Virus record (IMG/VR): IMGVR_UViG_3300023500_000017 | Location: 1 to 32,284 of that record | Strand: one strand, 5' to 3' | Origin: a virus | Length of the DNA: 32,284 nt | In this document: positions 7,280 through 15,300 of the stretch, piece after piece | How positions within the stretch are numbered: position 1 is the stretch's first letter | How the letters are laid out: each line of letters starts with the position of its first letter | The notes under the pieces: model-generated | What the model was told of the DNA's origin: nothing | The model's input: the letters and a program-made list of their open reading frames with translations, nothing else | Databases searched by the model: none | Made by a program: the position numbers and the translations under genes

Positions 7280-9181
7280 ATGAGTAATTTACGTCCTTGC
7301 CAAAGACTACCCTTACCATTTCCTTGTGATTTTGATCCAAGCAATACAGAGCCAGAGTATTTCTATAATAACTTTGCTAAACATTTTATTCCTGACATGA
7401 TTCAGATGATGGATATCGGTTTAAAGATTGATAAAGTTGCTGTAGAAAAACTACGTAAAACTGTTGAGGATGTATTAAGAGATGTCACTGAACGGCTTGA
7501 AAAAAGTCCAATTATCCAAAAATTTCAACTAGAACGGCTTCCAGCTGCTCAAAGAGCTTATGCTGAGAAGTGTACTGCGGCTGTTAGGGAAGTCGAACAT
7601 TATCTAAAGCCATATAACACAAAAGATGTTGTGCATCGCACATGGGTAGTTAATACCTACCTAAAGCGTATAGGAAAGGTTAAAGACTGTAAGGATAAGT
7701 GGGTGCTAAAGAACCTTAAAAGCTATAACATTTTTCTAAATGACCCTTTCGTTGAAGCAATCTGCGATAGAAGACGATTAACTAATAATGATAATGTCAT
7801 TAAAGGTATGCTGGCTTTAGCTGAGTACAAACTTGAGCTGTGGAATAAGCCAAGATACGAAAAGTCAGAGCTACCTGTTGAACTTAAACCATTTAATCCT
7901 GGCAGCAGTAAACAAGTTAAAGAACTATTTGAAATGCTTAAAATAGAGCCGTTAGCGTTTAGTAAAGACACAGGTGAAGCCTCATGGGGACGTGATCAAA
8001 TTGAAGAACTGCAAGAAACACAGGTAGACGAAGAGCTACTGAAAGTCCTTCAGACTATGGTTGACTATTCTTATAGCAGTATTATTAAATCTAATTTCCT
8101 TAAAGCATTTGATACCTTTACAGTAGATGGAATTCTACACGGAAACATCAAGCTATTTGGTGCCAAGAGCTTTCGTAATACGAGTAACCAACCAAACTTG
8201 CTGAATATGCCCAGCACTGGGTCTATTTACGCGAAACCTCTTAAAAAGTGTTTTACAGCTCCTGAAGGGTTTGTAATTTACACTGCAGATCTAAATGCCC
8301 TAGAAGATAGAGTTATAGCTAACCTGTCTGGTGATGCTAATAAACTAGCTATATTTACAGATGGTGTTGATGGGCATTCTTTAGCTACGCTGTTCTATAA
8401 CTTAAAAGGTGTAGAGCACTTGTCAAAACTTTTAAGAGAAACAGAAAATACCAGCAAAGGTAAATTTTACGTTGAAGAAGTTGAAGGTAAATTAAAGTAC
8501 ACAAGAGAGTTTCCTTTGGACAGAAGGGTGAAAAAAGAAGTAACAAAAAAAGAATTTATTAAAGGCATTACTGATGAAGTAAAAAGAGATTTCAGCAAAA
8601 TACGACAAATATCTAAAAAAATTACTTTCGGACTTTCTTACGGAGCCTTTCCTCCCAAAGTTGCACAGTCGATAAAGTGTGCTTTAGAGGAAGCTGAACG
8701 AATATTCAATGTTTATCACAACGAGCTATTTCCGGGTATTACTAAATACCGAGAAGAGTATGTTTTACCTACAGCTCGTAGACAAGGCTATATTCACTTA
8801 GGCTTAGGTTGTAGGCTATACACAAGTGATGCTGGCCAGCATATTCGAACACTGAATAATGCAACAGTACAATTTTGGAGTATTCTTACGCTTATTGCGA
8901 TTAACGAATTTAATCATCGGTTAAGACAAGAACACCTTGAAGAAGAAGTACAAGTCATTTCAACTATCTACGATAGTGTTTATGCACAAACCCTTAAAGA
9001 CCCAGAAATTATTAAATGGGTAAACGATAACCTCATCGAACTAATGTGTGTTCCATACTTAGAGAACGAAACTATACATAACGAAGCTGAAGGAGAAATA
9101 GGTTTGAATTTTGCAGACCTACATAAGGTACCGAATGGTGCAACCGTAGGTAAAATAAAAACCATATTGGAGGAGCTATGA
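7280..9181 (+). CDS. Family A DNA polymerase, polymerase domain only (N4 gp39 type)
   Basis: This 633-residue protein contains the family A palm and fingers motifs. Motif A is at 337-344 (D337-LNAL-E342-D-R344), motif B is R442-xxx-K446-xxx-F450-xxx-Y454-G455 with the same spacing as the Klenow O-helix, and motif C is Y564-D565-S566. Phe at 450 is the residue linked to discrimination against dideoxynucleotides in E. coli Pol I. Motif C lacks the usual Glu after Asp (HDE in Pol I). No exonuclease motifs occur in the N-terminal 300 residues, which look like the thumb region plus a charged insert; proofreading is presumably supplied by the product at 5845-6498. It overlaps the next gene by four bases (ATGA). 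Confidence 0.92.
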   Translation: MSNLRPCQRLPLPFPCDFDPSNTEPEYFYNNFAKHFIPDMIQMMDIGLKIDKVAVEKLRKTVEDVLRDVTERLEKSPIIQKFQLERLPAAQRAYAEKCTAAVREVEHYLKPYNTKDVVHRTWVVNTYLKRIGKVKDCKDKWVLKNLKSYNIFLNDPFVEAICDRRRLTNNDNVIKGMLALAEYKLELWNKPRYEKSELPVELKPFNPGSSKQVKELFEMLKIEPLAFSKDTGEASWGRDQIEELQETQVDEELLKVLQTMVDYSYSSIIKSNFLKAFDTFTVDGILHGNIKLFGAKSFRNTSNQPNLLNMPSTGSIYAKPLKKCFTAPEGFVIYTADLNALEDRVIANLSGDANKLAIFTDGVDGHSLATLFYNLKGVEHLSKLLRETENTSKGKFYVEEVEGKLKYTREFPLDRRVKKEVTKKEFIKGITDEVKRDFSKIRQISKKITFGLSYGAFPPKVAQSIKCALEEAERIFNVYHNELFPGITKYREEYVLPTARRQGYIHLGLGCRLYTSDAGQHIRTLNNATVQFWSILTLIAINEFNHRLRQEHLEEEVQVISTIYDSVYAQTLKDPEIIKWVNDNLIELMCVPYLENETIHNEAEGEIGLNFADLHKVPNGATVGKIKTILEEL

Positions 9182-9378
9182 AAAAATATCAAAATGAGTT
9201 ACTGCACGTTATTGCACAACACGCAATAGACTCTGCTGATTTAAAAAGTTTATTAGCTGATCGCTACAGTGACAGCTTTGACTACGCATCCGGATTAACT
9301 GACAATGAGCTTGAAGAGCATTGTGAAGATCTAGGCATTGATTTTGAACCATACTTAAACACTGGAGAGGACACTTAA
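9178..9378 (+). CDS. Small acidic hypothetical protein, 66 residues
   Basis: The family is not recognised. It starts in an ATGA overlap with the polymerase gene, with GGAGG five bases before the start. The product is strongly acidic, especially in the second half (LTDNELEEHCEDLGIDFEPYL), and probably helical. It might mimic DNA or bind a replication protein, but this is inferred only from charge and position between the polymerase and exonuclease genes. Confidence 0.65.
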   Translation: MKKYQNELLHVIAQHAIDSADLKSLLADRYSDSFDYASGLTDNELEEHCEDLGIDFEPYLNTGEDT

Positions 9379-9379
9379 A

Positions 9380-10195
9380 ATGACAAACCCTTTAACTTAT
9401 GTACCCGCAAAGGTACCTGAAAATTGTAAATTTAAAATAAGCCCTAGCGGGTTTAGTAAGTTCATCGATAAACCCTGGAATTGGTACCGAGACGAGGTGT
9501 TAAAAGAAAATCCTTTTAACGGTAATACTTCGTCAGTAATAGGGACTATTGTGCATTACTGCGCTCACATGGTTGCTGAAGGCAGCCCAGTGGACAAGGA
9601 AGCCATTGAAGAGTACATAGACAGTATAGAGCTAAGTGAGGTATACGATCCTGCTGTAGTACGTGAGCAGTACCTAGGGATGGCTGAAACTCTGGTTAAT
9701 GACTATGTACTCCAGCATGAGATGTTTGAGGTAGAAACTCAGCATTCATGGGAAATTGAAAAAGGCTACTACGTAGCAGGCACAATTGATAGGCTTGAAG
9801 GGGATAAAGAAGATGTAAGGCTTGTTGATTACAAGACTTATAACTCTAAGACGAAGCCTAAGAGCATACCAGCTCACTACAAGTACCAGTTGCTTACGTA
9901 TGCTCGTATTCTTAAAGAAAAAGGCTATAACGTAACCAGAATCCGTCTGGTGTACATTAATCGTAACATTGATGGAGGAGTAAGTGAGAAAACAGGTAAA
10001 GCTTTAAAATCTTACCCTCCTGAAGTCACTGTGCTGACTGAAGAGTTGCAAGGTGATGATATTGAATTTATCGAAAATCAACTAAAGTTTTCTATTGATA
10101 GTGTAAAATTATCTACTGAACAACCAAACCTTGCACGCTTCATTTATCACGATCAACGTATCGGTGAAGACGGTAAGTACCCAGAAACTAACTAA
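9380..10195 (+). CDS. PD-(D/E)XK exonuclease, RecB/Cas4-like (N4 gp43 position)
   Basis: The 271-residue protein starts with an ISPSGFSKF segment typical of RecB-family nucleases, then an early histidine in GTIVHYCAHM (about 56-65). The catalytic core is G-T-I-D137-R-L followed by V-D150-Y-K152-T, the PD-(D/E)XK pattern, and then HYKYQLLTYARIL, a Q/Y motif common to the family. Members degrade DNA ends and act in recombination or packaging preparation. Its place between the polymerase and a Sak4-like ATPase matches N4 gp43, which is part of the conserved replication block. GAGAGG is upstream of the ATG. Confidence 0.85.
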   Translation: MTNPLTYVPAKVPENCKFKISPSGFSKFIDKPWNWYRDEVLKENPFNGNTSSVIGTIVHYCAHMVAEGSPVDKEAIEEYIDSIELSEVYDPAVVREQYLGMAETLVNDYVLQHEMFEVETQHSWEIEKGYYVAGTIDRLEGDKEDVRLVDYKTYNSKTKPKSIPAHYKYQLLTYARILKEKGYNVTRIRLVYINRNIDGGVSEKTGKALKSYPPEVTVLTEELQGDDIEFIENQLKFSIDSVKLSTEQPNLARFIYHDQRIGEDGKYPETN

Positions 10196-10209
10196 CAGGA
10201 AAAATAAAA

Positions 10210-10872
10210 ATGAGCACTATAAAACTCCTTGTGTCTTCCTTACCCAATGTAGGTAAAACTACGCTTTTAAAGTCTTTAACTGATACATTAGTTATTGCAC
10301 GAGATGGTAAGAAATTTCCATTAGAATTACCTCACGTAAACGTACCTGATTTCACTTCCGCTGACCAGTTTATTGACATAGTTATAGAGGCTGTGGATAA
10401 ATATGAAAACAAGCTCGGTAAACAACCAAAAACTATTGCACTTGATTCTATTTCAAAAGTGTTGTTAGATATTGAAGGTTATGTACTTGAACAAGTTAAG
10501 TCTTTCCCTTACGGCAAAGTTAACACTGAAATTAAAAAAGTTGTAGATTTCATTGAACGTGAAATGGCACCTGATTTTAATACTATTTTAACCTCTCACG
10601 CCTTATATAGTGAAGACACCTCTGGATACGCTCTTGTAAATGCTGGCGGTAGTTATGGTAAGAAAGGTGGAATACTTTCTGAAGTTGATGAAGCTATTTT
10701 TGTTGAGCTAAAAAGTAAAAATCGTGTTATCCATTTTCGTAATTCAAAAATGTGTTCAAGAACAACAATGGCTGACTTGCCTAATACGATGAAAATTGAA
10801 GAGTTTAATCTCCAGAAACATCTTGAGCTTCTACAAGCTAAACAAGGTAAAGCTGAAAAATGGAGTTTATAA
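10210..10872 (+). CDS. RecA/Sak4-like P-loop ATPase (N4 gp44 position)
   Basis: The 220-residue protein has a Walker A at 10-17 (S-LPNV-GKT; the first Gly is Ser), a Walker B ending in D79 (TIALDSISKV) and a sensor-like TSHAL further on. This layout fits the AAA_24/Sak4 group of small RecA-like phage ATPases, some of which help single-strand annealing with a phage SSB. SSB is the next gene, which supports a recombination role. AGGA lies nine bases upstream of the ATG. After its stop comes a 335-base non-coding leader. Confidence 0.8.
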   Translation: MSTIKLLVSSLPNVGKTTLLKSLTDTLVIARDGKKFPLELPHVNVPDFTSADQFIDIVIEAVDKYENKLGKQPKTIALDSISKVLLDIEGYVLEQVKSFPYGKVNTEIKKVVDFIEREMAPDFNTILTSHALYSEDTSGYALVNAGGSYGKKGGILSEVDEAIFVELKSKNRVIHFRNSKMCSRTTMADLPNTMKIEEFNLQKHLELLQAKQGKAEKWSL

Positions 10873-10933
10873 TGTAGTGCTGCTCCTTCGGAAATTTGCA
10901 CTCCGATGACTGCTAGGAAAGACTGGCCCAAAT

Positions 10934-11018
10934 TACGTTTTACTTTTTAACTCAAGGTCTGATCACTCAAGCAGATATGCCTCTGAAATAACGTGCAGTT
11001 CAAAAGTAAAACATCATA
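10934..11018 (+). repeat. Tandem structured module, copy 1
   Basis: The module begins TACGTTTT and ends AAAACATCATA. GTTTTACTTTT (10937-10947) pairs perfectly with AAAAGTAAAAC (11002-11012). Inside is CTGATCACTCAAGC (10959-10972) and AACGT (10990-10994). Copy 2 follows after one base and keeps the same ends and inner boxes, but with different paired bases in its stem. Confidence 0.6.
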
Positions 11019-11019
11019 C

Positions 11020-11112
11020 TACGTTTTGTACCCTGTCCTAAATCGCTGACCACTCAAGCTGACGAGCCAGGAACGTAACACATACACATGAGAAGGTGTA
11101 CAAAACATCATA
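11020..11112 (+). repeat. Tandem structured module, copy 2
   Basis: It has the same TACGTTTT start and AAAACATCATA end as copy 1. GTTTTGTAC (11023-11031) pairs with GTACAAAAC (11098-11106); compared with copy 1, both sides of the stem have changed in step. The inner box CTGACCACTCAAGC (11046-11059) differs from copy 1 by one base, and AACGT recurs at 11072-11076. Confidence 0.6.
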
Positions 11113-11178
11113 TTCACAGTAAGTAAATCTACTGTAAATCAAACTTAGGTACATGTTGTATTTAAGTTTTCATAAACA

Positions 11179-11193
11179 GGACACTGAGTGTCC
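11179..11193 (+). promoter_or_regulatory. Perfect six-base-pair hairpin with a three-base loop before ssb
   Basis: GGACAC and GTGTCC enclose TGA. The hairpin ends directly before the GGGAAG ribosome site of ssb. It could hide or expose that site, bind SSB, or act as a single-stranded DNA hairpin promoter, because N4 vRNAP promoters are short hairpins with three-base loops. The N4 loop and stem bases are not matched here, and no second copy was found. Confidence 0.4.
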
Positions 11194-11207
11194 GGGAAGA
11201 AAAAACT

Positions 11208-11909
11208 ATGGCATTTGCCAAAACCTCGCGTAAAGCCGAAGACGTAAAACAATCAGGTGGTAACTACATAAATAAATCTGGTGTTTATCCTGTCAACATT
11301 ATTGCACCTTTCGTTAGTGTGTCAAATGGTGGTTCTGAGTCAGTAGACTTGTTCGTTGACCACTCTGGCCAGAAACAAGTACTTTACGGAAATCTTCGTG
11401 TAAGTAACAATGATGGTAGCGCAAACAAAATCGGTGCTAAGGTGTTTAATCAACTTATGATTATCGCTGGTCTTGATGACGTAGCTGATCCAGTTGAAGC
11501 TGAATTACCTATGGGTAAAAAAGAAGCAATGCAGGATGCTGCTGTTCTTGAAGACTTAGCTGATATTGATGTTAAAATTCGTATTCAAATGGAATACGGT
11601 GCATATAATGGCAATATCACCGAGAAGAAAGTTATTAAAGCTTTCTACCGTGCTGATGATAATGCGACAGCAGAAGAAATTGTTAACGAATCTGATTTCG
11701 GTAAAGGTTTTGAAGCCGATCAGAAATATGTTGATAATATTACTTTCAAAGACGACACTACTCCAGAGCAGATTGATGCCTGGATTAAAGCGAAGCGTCC
11801 GAAAGGTACCGCTGGTGATGCTCCATCTGAAGGTGGGTCTGAAAAGGCTCCTGCTTTCGGTAGAAGGCGTCCATTCGGTAAGAAAAAGAAAGAAGATGAC
11901 GCTGAGTAG
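11208..11909 (+). CDS. Single-stranded DNA-binding protein (N4 gp45-like)
   Basis: The 233-residue protein sits at the N4 gp45 position, after the exonuclease and Sak4-like ATPase and last before the convergent vRNAP gene. Its N-terminal part resembles DUF669-like phage SSBs: a GxY(P) strand (SGVYPVNIIAPF), a GNLRV strand, and a KVFNQLMIIAGL segment. The C-terminal 40 residues are a Gly/Pro/Lys-rich linker ending in an acidic tail (EDDAE), as SSBs use to recruit partners. In N4, gp45 is needed for replication and for late transcription by host RNA polymerase. GGGAAG lies eight bases before the ATG, right after a stable hairpin. Confidence 0.82.
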   Translation: MAFAKTSRKAEDVKQSGGNYINKSGVYPVNIIAPFVSVSNGGSESVDLFVDHSGQKQVLYGNLRVSNNDGSANKIGAKVFNQLMIIAGLDDVADPVEAELPMGKKEAMQDAAVLEDLADIDVKIRIQMEYGAYNGNITEKKVIKAFYRADDNATAEEIVNESDFGKGFEADQKYVDNITFKDDTTPEQIDAWIKAKRPKGTAGDAPSEGGSEKAPAFGRRRPFGKKKKEDDAE

Positions 11910-11911
11910 TT

Positions 11912-12088
11912 GTGACAGCATTCATTAAATCAGTATTAACCACCATCTTAATCGGTGGTGTGTTAATCGCTTCTTTTTATTTTGCTTACATCTTAATCGT
12001 ACTTACAGTAGTTGCATTAGCCTTTGGTGTATCCTGGCTATTCTTTAACTGGCACGATTTATTTGAAGAGCAAGATTTTCCTGATTGA
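11912..12088 (+). CDS. Small membrane protein, 58 residues, two hydrophobic helices
   Basis: Starting at a GTG two bases after the SSB stop, this frame encodes MTAFIKSVL followed by two hydrophobic helices (about 8-27 and 28-47) and an acidic tail (HDLFEEQDFPD). Translation is probably coupled to ssb, since no strong separate ribosome site is seen. The two-helix shape could suit a holin-type, superinfection or host-membrane interaction role, but no family is recognised. It is the last gene of the rightward operon. Confidence 0.6.
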   Translation: MTAFIKSVLTTILIGGVLIASFYFAYILIVLTVVALAFGVSWLFFNWHDLFEEQDFPD

Positions 12089-12302
12089 TTCAGCATGAGT
12101 CCCCTAAGCTTAGACGTATACGGTCGGGACTATAATATAGCTAGTAACGTCCAAATGGGTGAGAAGCCTTTGGTTATGTAGGATCGGAAATTACATACTG
12201 TAACGATTCCCTTGTGGTAAATCCTATATAGCATCGTCCAGTGGAAAAATATAGGAGTAATCCTACAAACATTTGGCTGTCTTCGGAGGCCCAAACCTGG
12301 CT
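12089..12302. other. Structured region between convergent operons, possible ncRNA
   Basis: There is no credible gene here. The pairings are numerous and partly nested. AGTCCC (12098-12103) with GGGACT (12126-12131) encloses the palindrome CTAAGCTTAG and a GAC/GTC arm. CCAAA-GG (12151-12158) pairs with CC-TTTGG (12167-12173). TGTAGGAT (12177-12184) pairs with ATCCTACA (12260-12267), enclosing TCCTATAT (12222-12229) with ATATAGGA (12249-12256) and a GGAA/TTCC arm. This is more structure than a terminator needs. Either strand could be the active one. A TATAAT at 12131-12136 has no good -35 partner. Confidence 0.45.
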
Positions 12303-12321
12303 TGAGGGTGGAATGCCCTCA
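12303..12321. terminator. Terminator-like hairpin at the convergent gene ends
   Basis: TGAGGG (12303-12308) pairs with CCCTCA (12316-12321) around a seven-base loop, immediately beyond the vRNAP stop codon. On the plus strand it is followed only by a short T-run (TTT), and on the minus strand by no T-run, so it is a weak intrinsic terminator. It may instead stabilise the 3' ends of late messages. Confidence 0.4.
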
Positions 12322-12322
12322 T

Positions 12323-15300
12323 TTAACCAAATATGTGTATAGGTGCAACACTACCAAGACCTATAGATTCCCAAAATGTATGAAATATACCACCATAAGC
12401 ATTCCACTTATTAATAATGACTGAGCTAACAATAGTTTCAATATTACTATCTACTGCTTCTTCTAGCATTAGTTCCGTAGCTAAGTTAATTGGCTTATCT
12501 CTCGCCATCCGGTAAATTACTTTCTGAATTCTTAACCAGAAAGAAGGAAACATAATGATACCAAAATCACTTAACTGTTTAACTGCTAAAGGCATGTTTT
12601 CTTTATAGTCAGGGAATGAGTCGAGTACCTTAATCTTAGCAGCTTCTTCAGTCATACCCTCGTTCTCAATTAAATGACGGTACAAGGTTTCTTTAGCCAT
12701 TACATCAGTAAGGTCTGTCATAGAAGCTCCAAGGCGTACAGCTTCACTGGAAGGGCTTGTGGTGTACTGAGACACGTAGTTTACAATATCCTCTTCAGTT
12801 CTAATCTCTTTAAGTCGTTCAGCTACCTGGTCCAGCTGGTTCTGTGCTCCCTCACCAGCTTCTCCTGCCATCTTTGCAAGGTTACCTATGTACGTTAAGA
12901 AGTCTTCACCTTTAAAGCCTAGTTTCTGCAGTTCAAGTATAAAGTGAGATACGTAGTTTTTCTTACCCTCTTTAGTTTTTAGTAGGTATTCAAGAGCTGT
13001 ATGTATGTCTGCTTGAAAGCCTGATAAGGTATCCGCATTTTTAGATACTAAATCTGAGCCTAATGAGTTAAGAAATCCTTTTTCACCAAGTGTACCTAAA
13101 GGATTTTTTGCAACACGTTTACGTAAAGCGTTAATCTTTTTCTTAATTTTATCACTGTTAGGTCTAGCGACTAATTGTACTTTTAGCTGAATGATTTGAC
13201 TCTCTAAATTAGAGTACTCTGTAAAGGAGTCTGCTATCTCTTTATAATTTTTAGCTATAAAGGTTGGGGGTACTCCCATAACACTCAAATACGATAGATT
13301 TGAAACATTGTCTTTAGTAATTTTTACAGGGTTTAAAATAACCATACCAAGTTTAGAACCTGAGATTAGGTCTTTAGTGATTCTTGCAATCCACTTGTAC
13401 TTAGGATTTTGGAACAGTGAACTTGCTTTTCCACCTATTAACCAATACGCAATGTCTTTACGCACAAGGTCTACTCCTTCGTTAAAACCTTTAACATCAG
13501 AAGCTCTGCTACCTACAGGTTTATAGTGTGCTCGTATCAGCTTGTACTGTTTTCTTTCTGCTTCAGTGATCTTAGGGTCATTCGGGTTTAAGTCTGATAT
13601 AGTCTTACCTTCTGGCATTTTAATGAACCAAGGGTTATCTACATTATCAGATTCAATAATATCACTTAACTTACTAAAATCTTTTCCAAGTACCATTCTC
13701 GCTTCTTCTAGCATCCTATCACGAATTATTTGTGATTCCTGTATAGCCATATTGTGAGCAACACCTCGCACAAGTCCTTGGCTGAAATCTTCCAATAGAC
13801 CCATCGCTATTTTTTGTTTCTTTGTCAAACGCAGCTTATGGCCATCTCGTGTTTGTACAACACCTTTATACTTTGTTTTACCACCAAACACTTCTATATC
13901 AGTAGTGCTTAATTTCGTATCAGTATACGCTCCAGGTATTTCAGAAGAATCTATAATTTCTTTGTACACAATACCTAATCTAGTTTTTGTTGGTTTTTCT
14001 AATATCTTCCATCCTAAATTTTCACCATTCTCATAACGACTTAACTCGTGCATTTCAAATGCTTCAATGACGATAGGTTCTTTATACCTTTCAGGTACTA
14101 AGCTATCATTCATTTTGTGTAAGCCCTCATTTTCAATAAGGCTAAGGCGATTAGCTACTGTTGTATCTCTTATCAAATTAACTAAATCTGTATGACCTAA
14201 AAAGTCTACAAAATCTTTAGCTCCGATTGCTTGAATTGACTTGAGCACTAATAGTTTACGCACATCTCTACCGAAGTCAGATTCATTCGTCATAGGATAG
14301 CTTTGCTCAAGGTTATAAATTCTACCTCCTTCCTTGTTGTGTACGTTCCAATTAACTAAACCCTCCACATCACGTAAAGCGCTAGGGTTGTTCCTCATAC
14401 CTTTTTCTAGTCTATCTACTTCAGCAGCTATTGCTTTTTCAGTTTTAAAGCTTCTAGCTAAAACAAAATAATCATGTAAAGGTGTCTCGTTTACAAATCT
14501 TCCAATTTTTGCTCTTTTTTCCTTAGACAGTGGGGCAAGTAACTTGTGAAATTTACCTGCTTGGTCATTTCGTACTGCTGTTTGTGACTGCATAACAGAA
14601 AAGAATTTTGCAAGTATTTCTGCTTTTTTTACCTTATCTACATTATTACCCGTGATGGCGTGTAACAGCTCTTGTAAATTACCAGAGTCATCGTAAATAC
14701 CTGCAAGTTTATCTGCAACGTCACTGTACAGAGGTGACGTAGCCTTTAAACCATTGTGCAGTGAACCTATTAGAACTTTACCGTTACTTTCAATTTTTTC
14801 ACTAAGCATTGAGGCAACAGCGTGGTTCAAATAGTCTAAATTACCTTGGTGGTTTTTCTCTCTTTGTGTTTTTGCAGCAAATGCTGTATCTCCTTGAGGT
14901 AACTTTGTGTACTTCATGAATTCGTCAGCTTTAGCTTCTCTCATACTAGCACCAGAAGCAATTACACTCACTAGTGCATGCTGTAGCTTATCCGCTTCAA
15001 CTCCACCTAAGCCTTCTAAATCTTTATCTGTTATTTTTAGAATTAAAGCTTTTACACTTTTTAGCACAGCAGTAAGACGTTCCTTCAAAGTCTTTTCAGG
15101 GAACTTACCTGTTAATGCTTTGTATAATTCGTTAGCTACGTCAGTCTCAGCTCCCATGATGCTAATAAACTCTTGTAACGCATGTACTGCGCTATCTGTA
15201 GCAAGAACGTACTCCACACGAGCTTGTGCTTTCTCTGATAAGTTTTTAAGCTGATTCGAGTCTTTAAGTCTACTTAGGTGCTGTAGAGCTTTAACTATGT

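Larger units (their letters stand above)
10873..11207 (+). promoter_or_regulatory. 335-base structured leader of the SSB gene
   Basis: No plausible gene is seen in this gap. At least five stems can be drawn. AGTGC pairs with GCACT around a UUCG-containing loop near the start. Two long stems belong to the tandem modules listed separately. ACAGTA (11116-11121) pairs with TACTGT (11130-11135). AAACTTA (11141-11147) pairs with TAAGTTT (11163-11169). GGACAC/GTGTCC closes a three-base loop at 11179-11193. The last hairpin lies just before the ribosome site GGGAAG. Such density suggests RNA-level control of ssb; T4 gene 32 is a known case of SSB autoregulation through leader structure, but no sequence relation is claimed. 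Confidence 0.55.

Noticed and set aside
11044-11080. Hammerhead ribozyme suggested by CTGACGA in copy 2
   Set aside because: The stem II that should follow would have a one-base loop, and copy 1 does not keep the core.
11556-11928. Frames of 120-121 codons overlapping ssb on both strands
   Set aside because: The ssb frame has motif, ribosome site and start; the others have biased composition and no support.
12110-12136. Sigma-70 promoter with TATAAT at 12131
   Set aside because: The best upstream hexamer is a poor -35 at wrong spacing, and no gene lies downstream on that strand.
12089-12322. tRNA gene or group I intron
   Set aside because: No T-loop consensus, acceptor pairing or complete P3-P7 intron core could be found on either strand.
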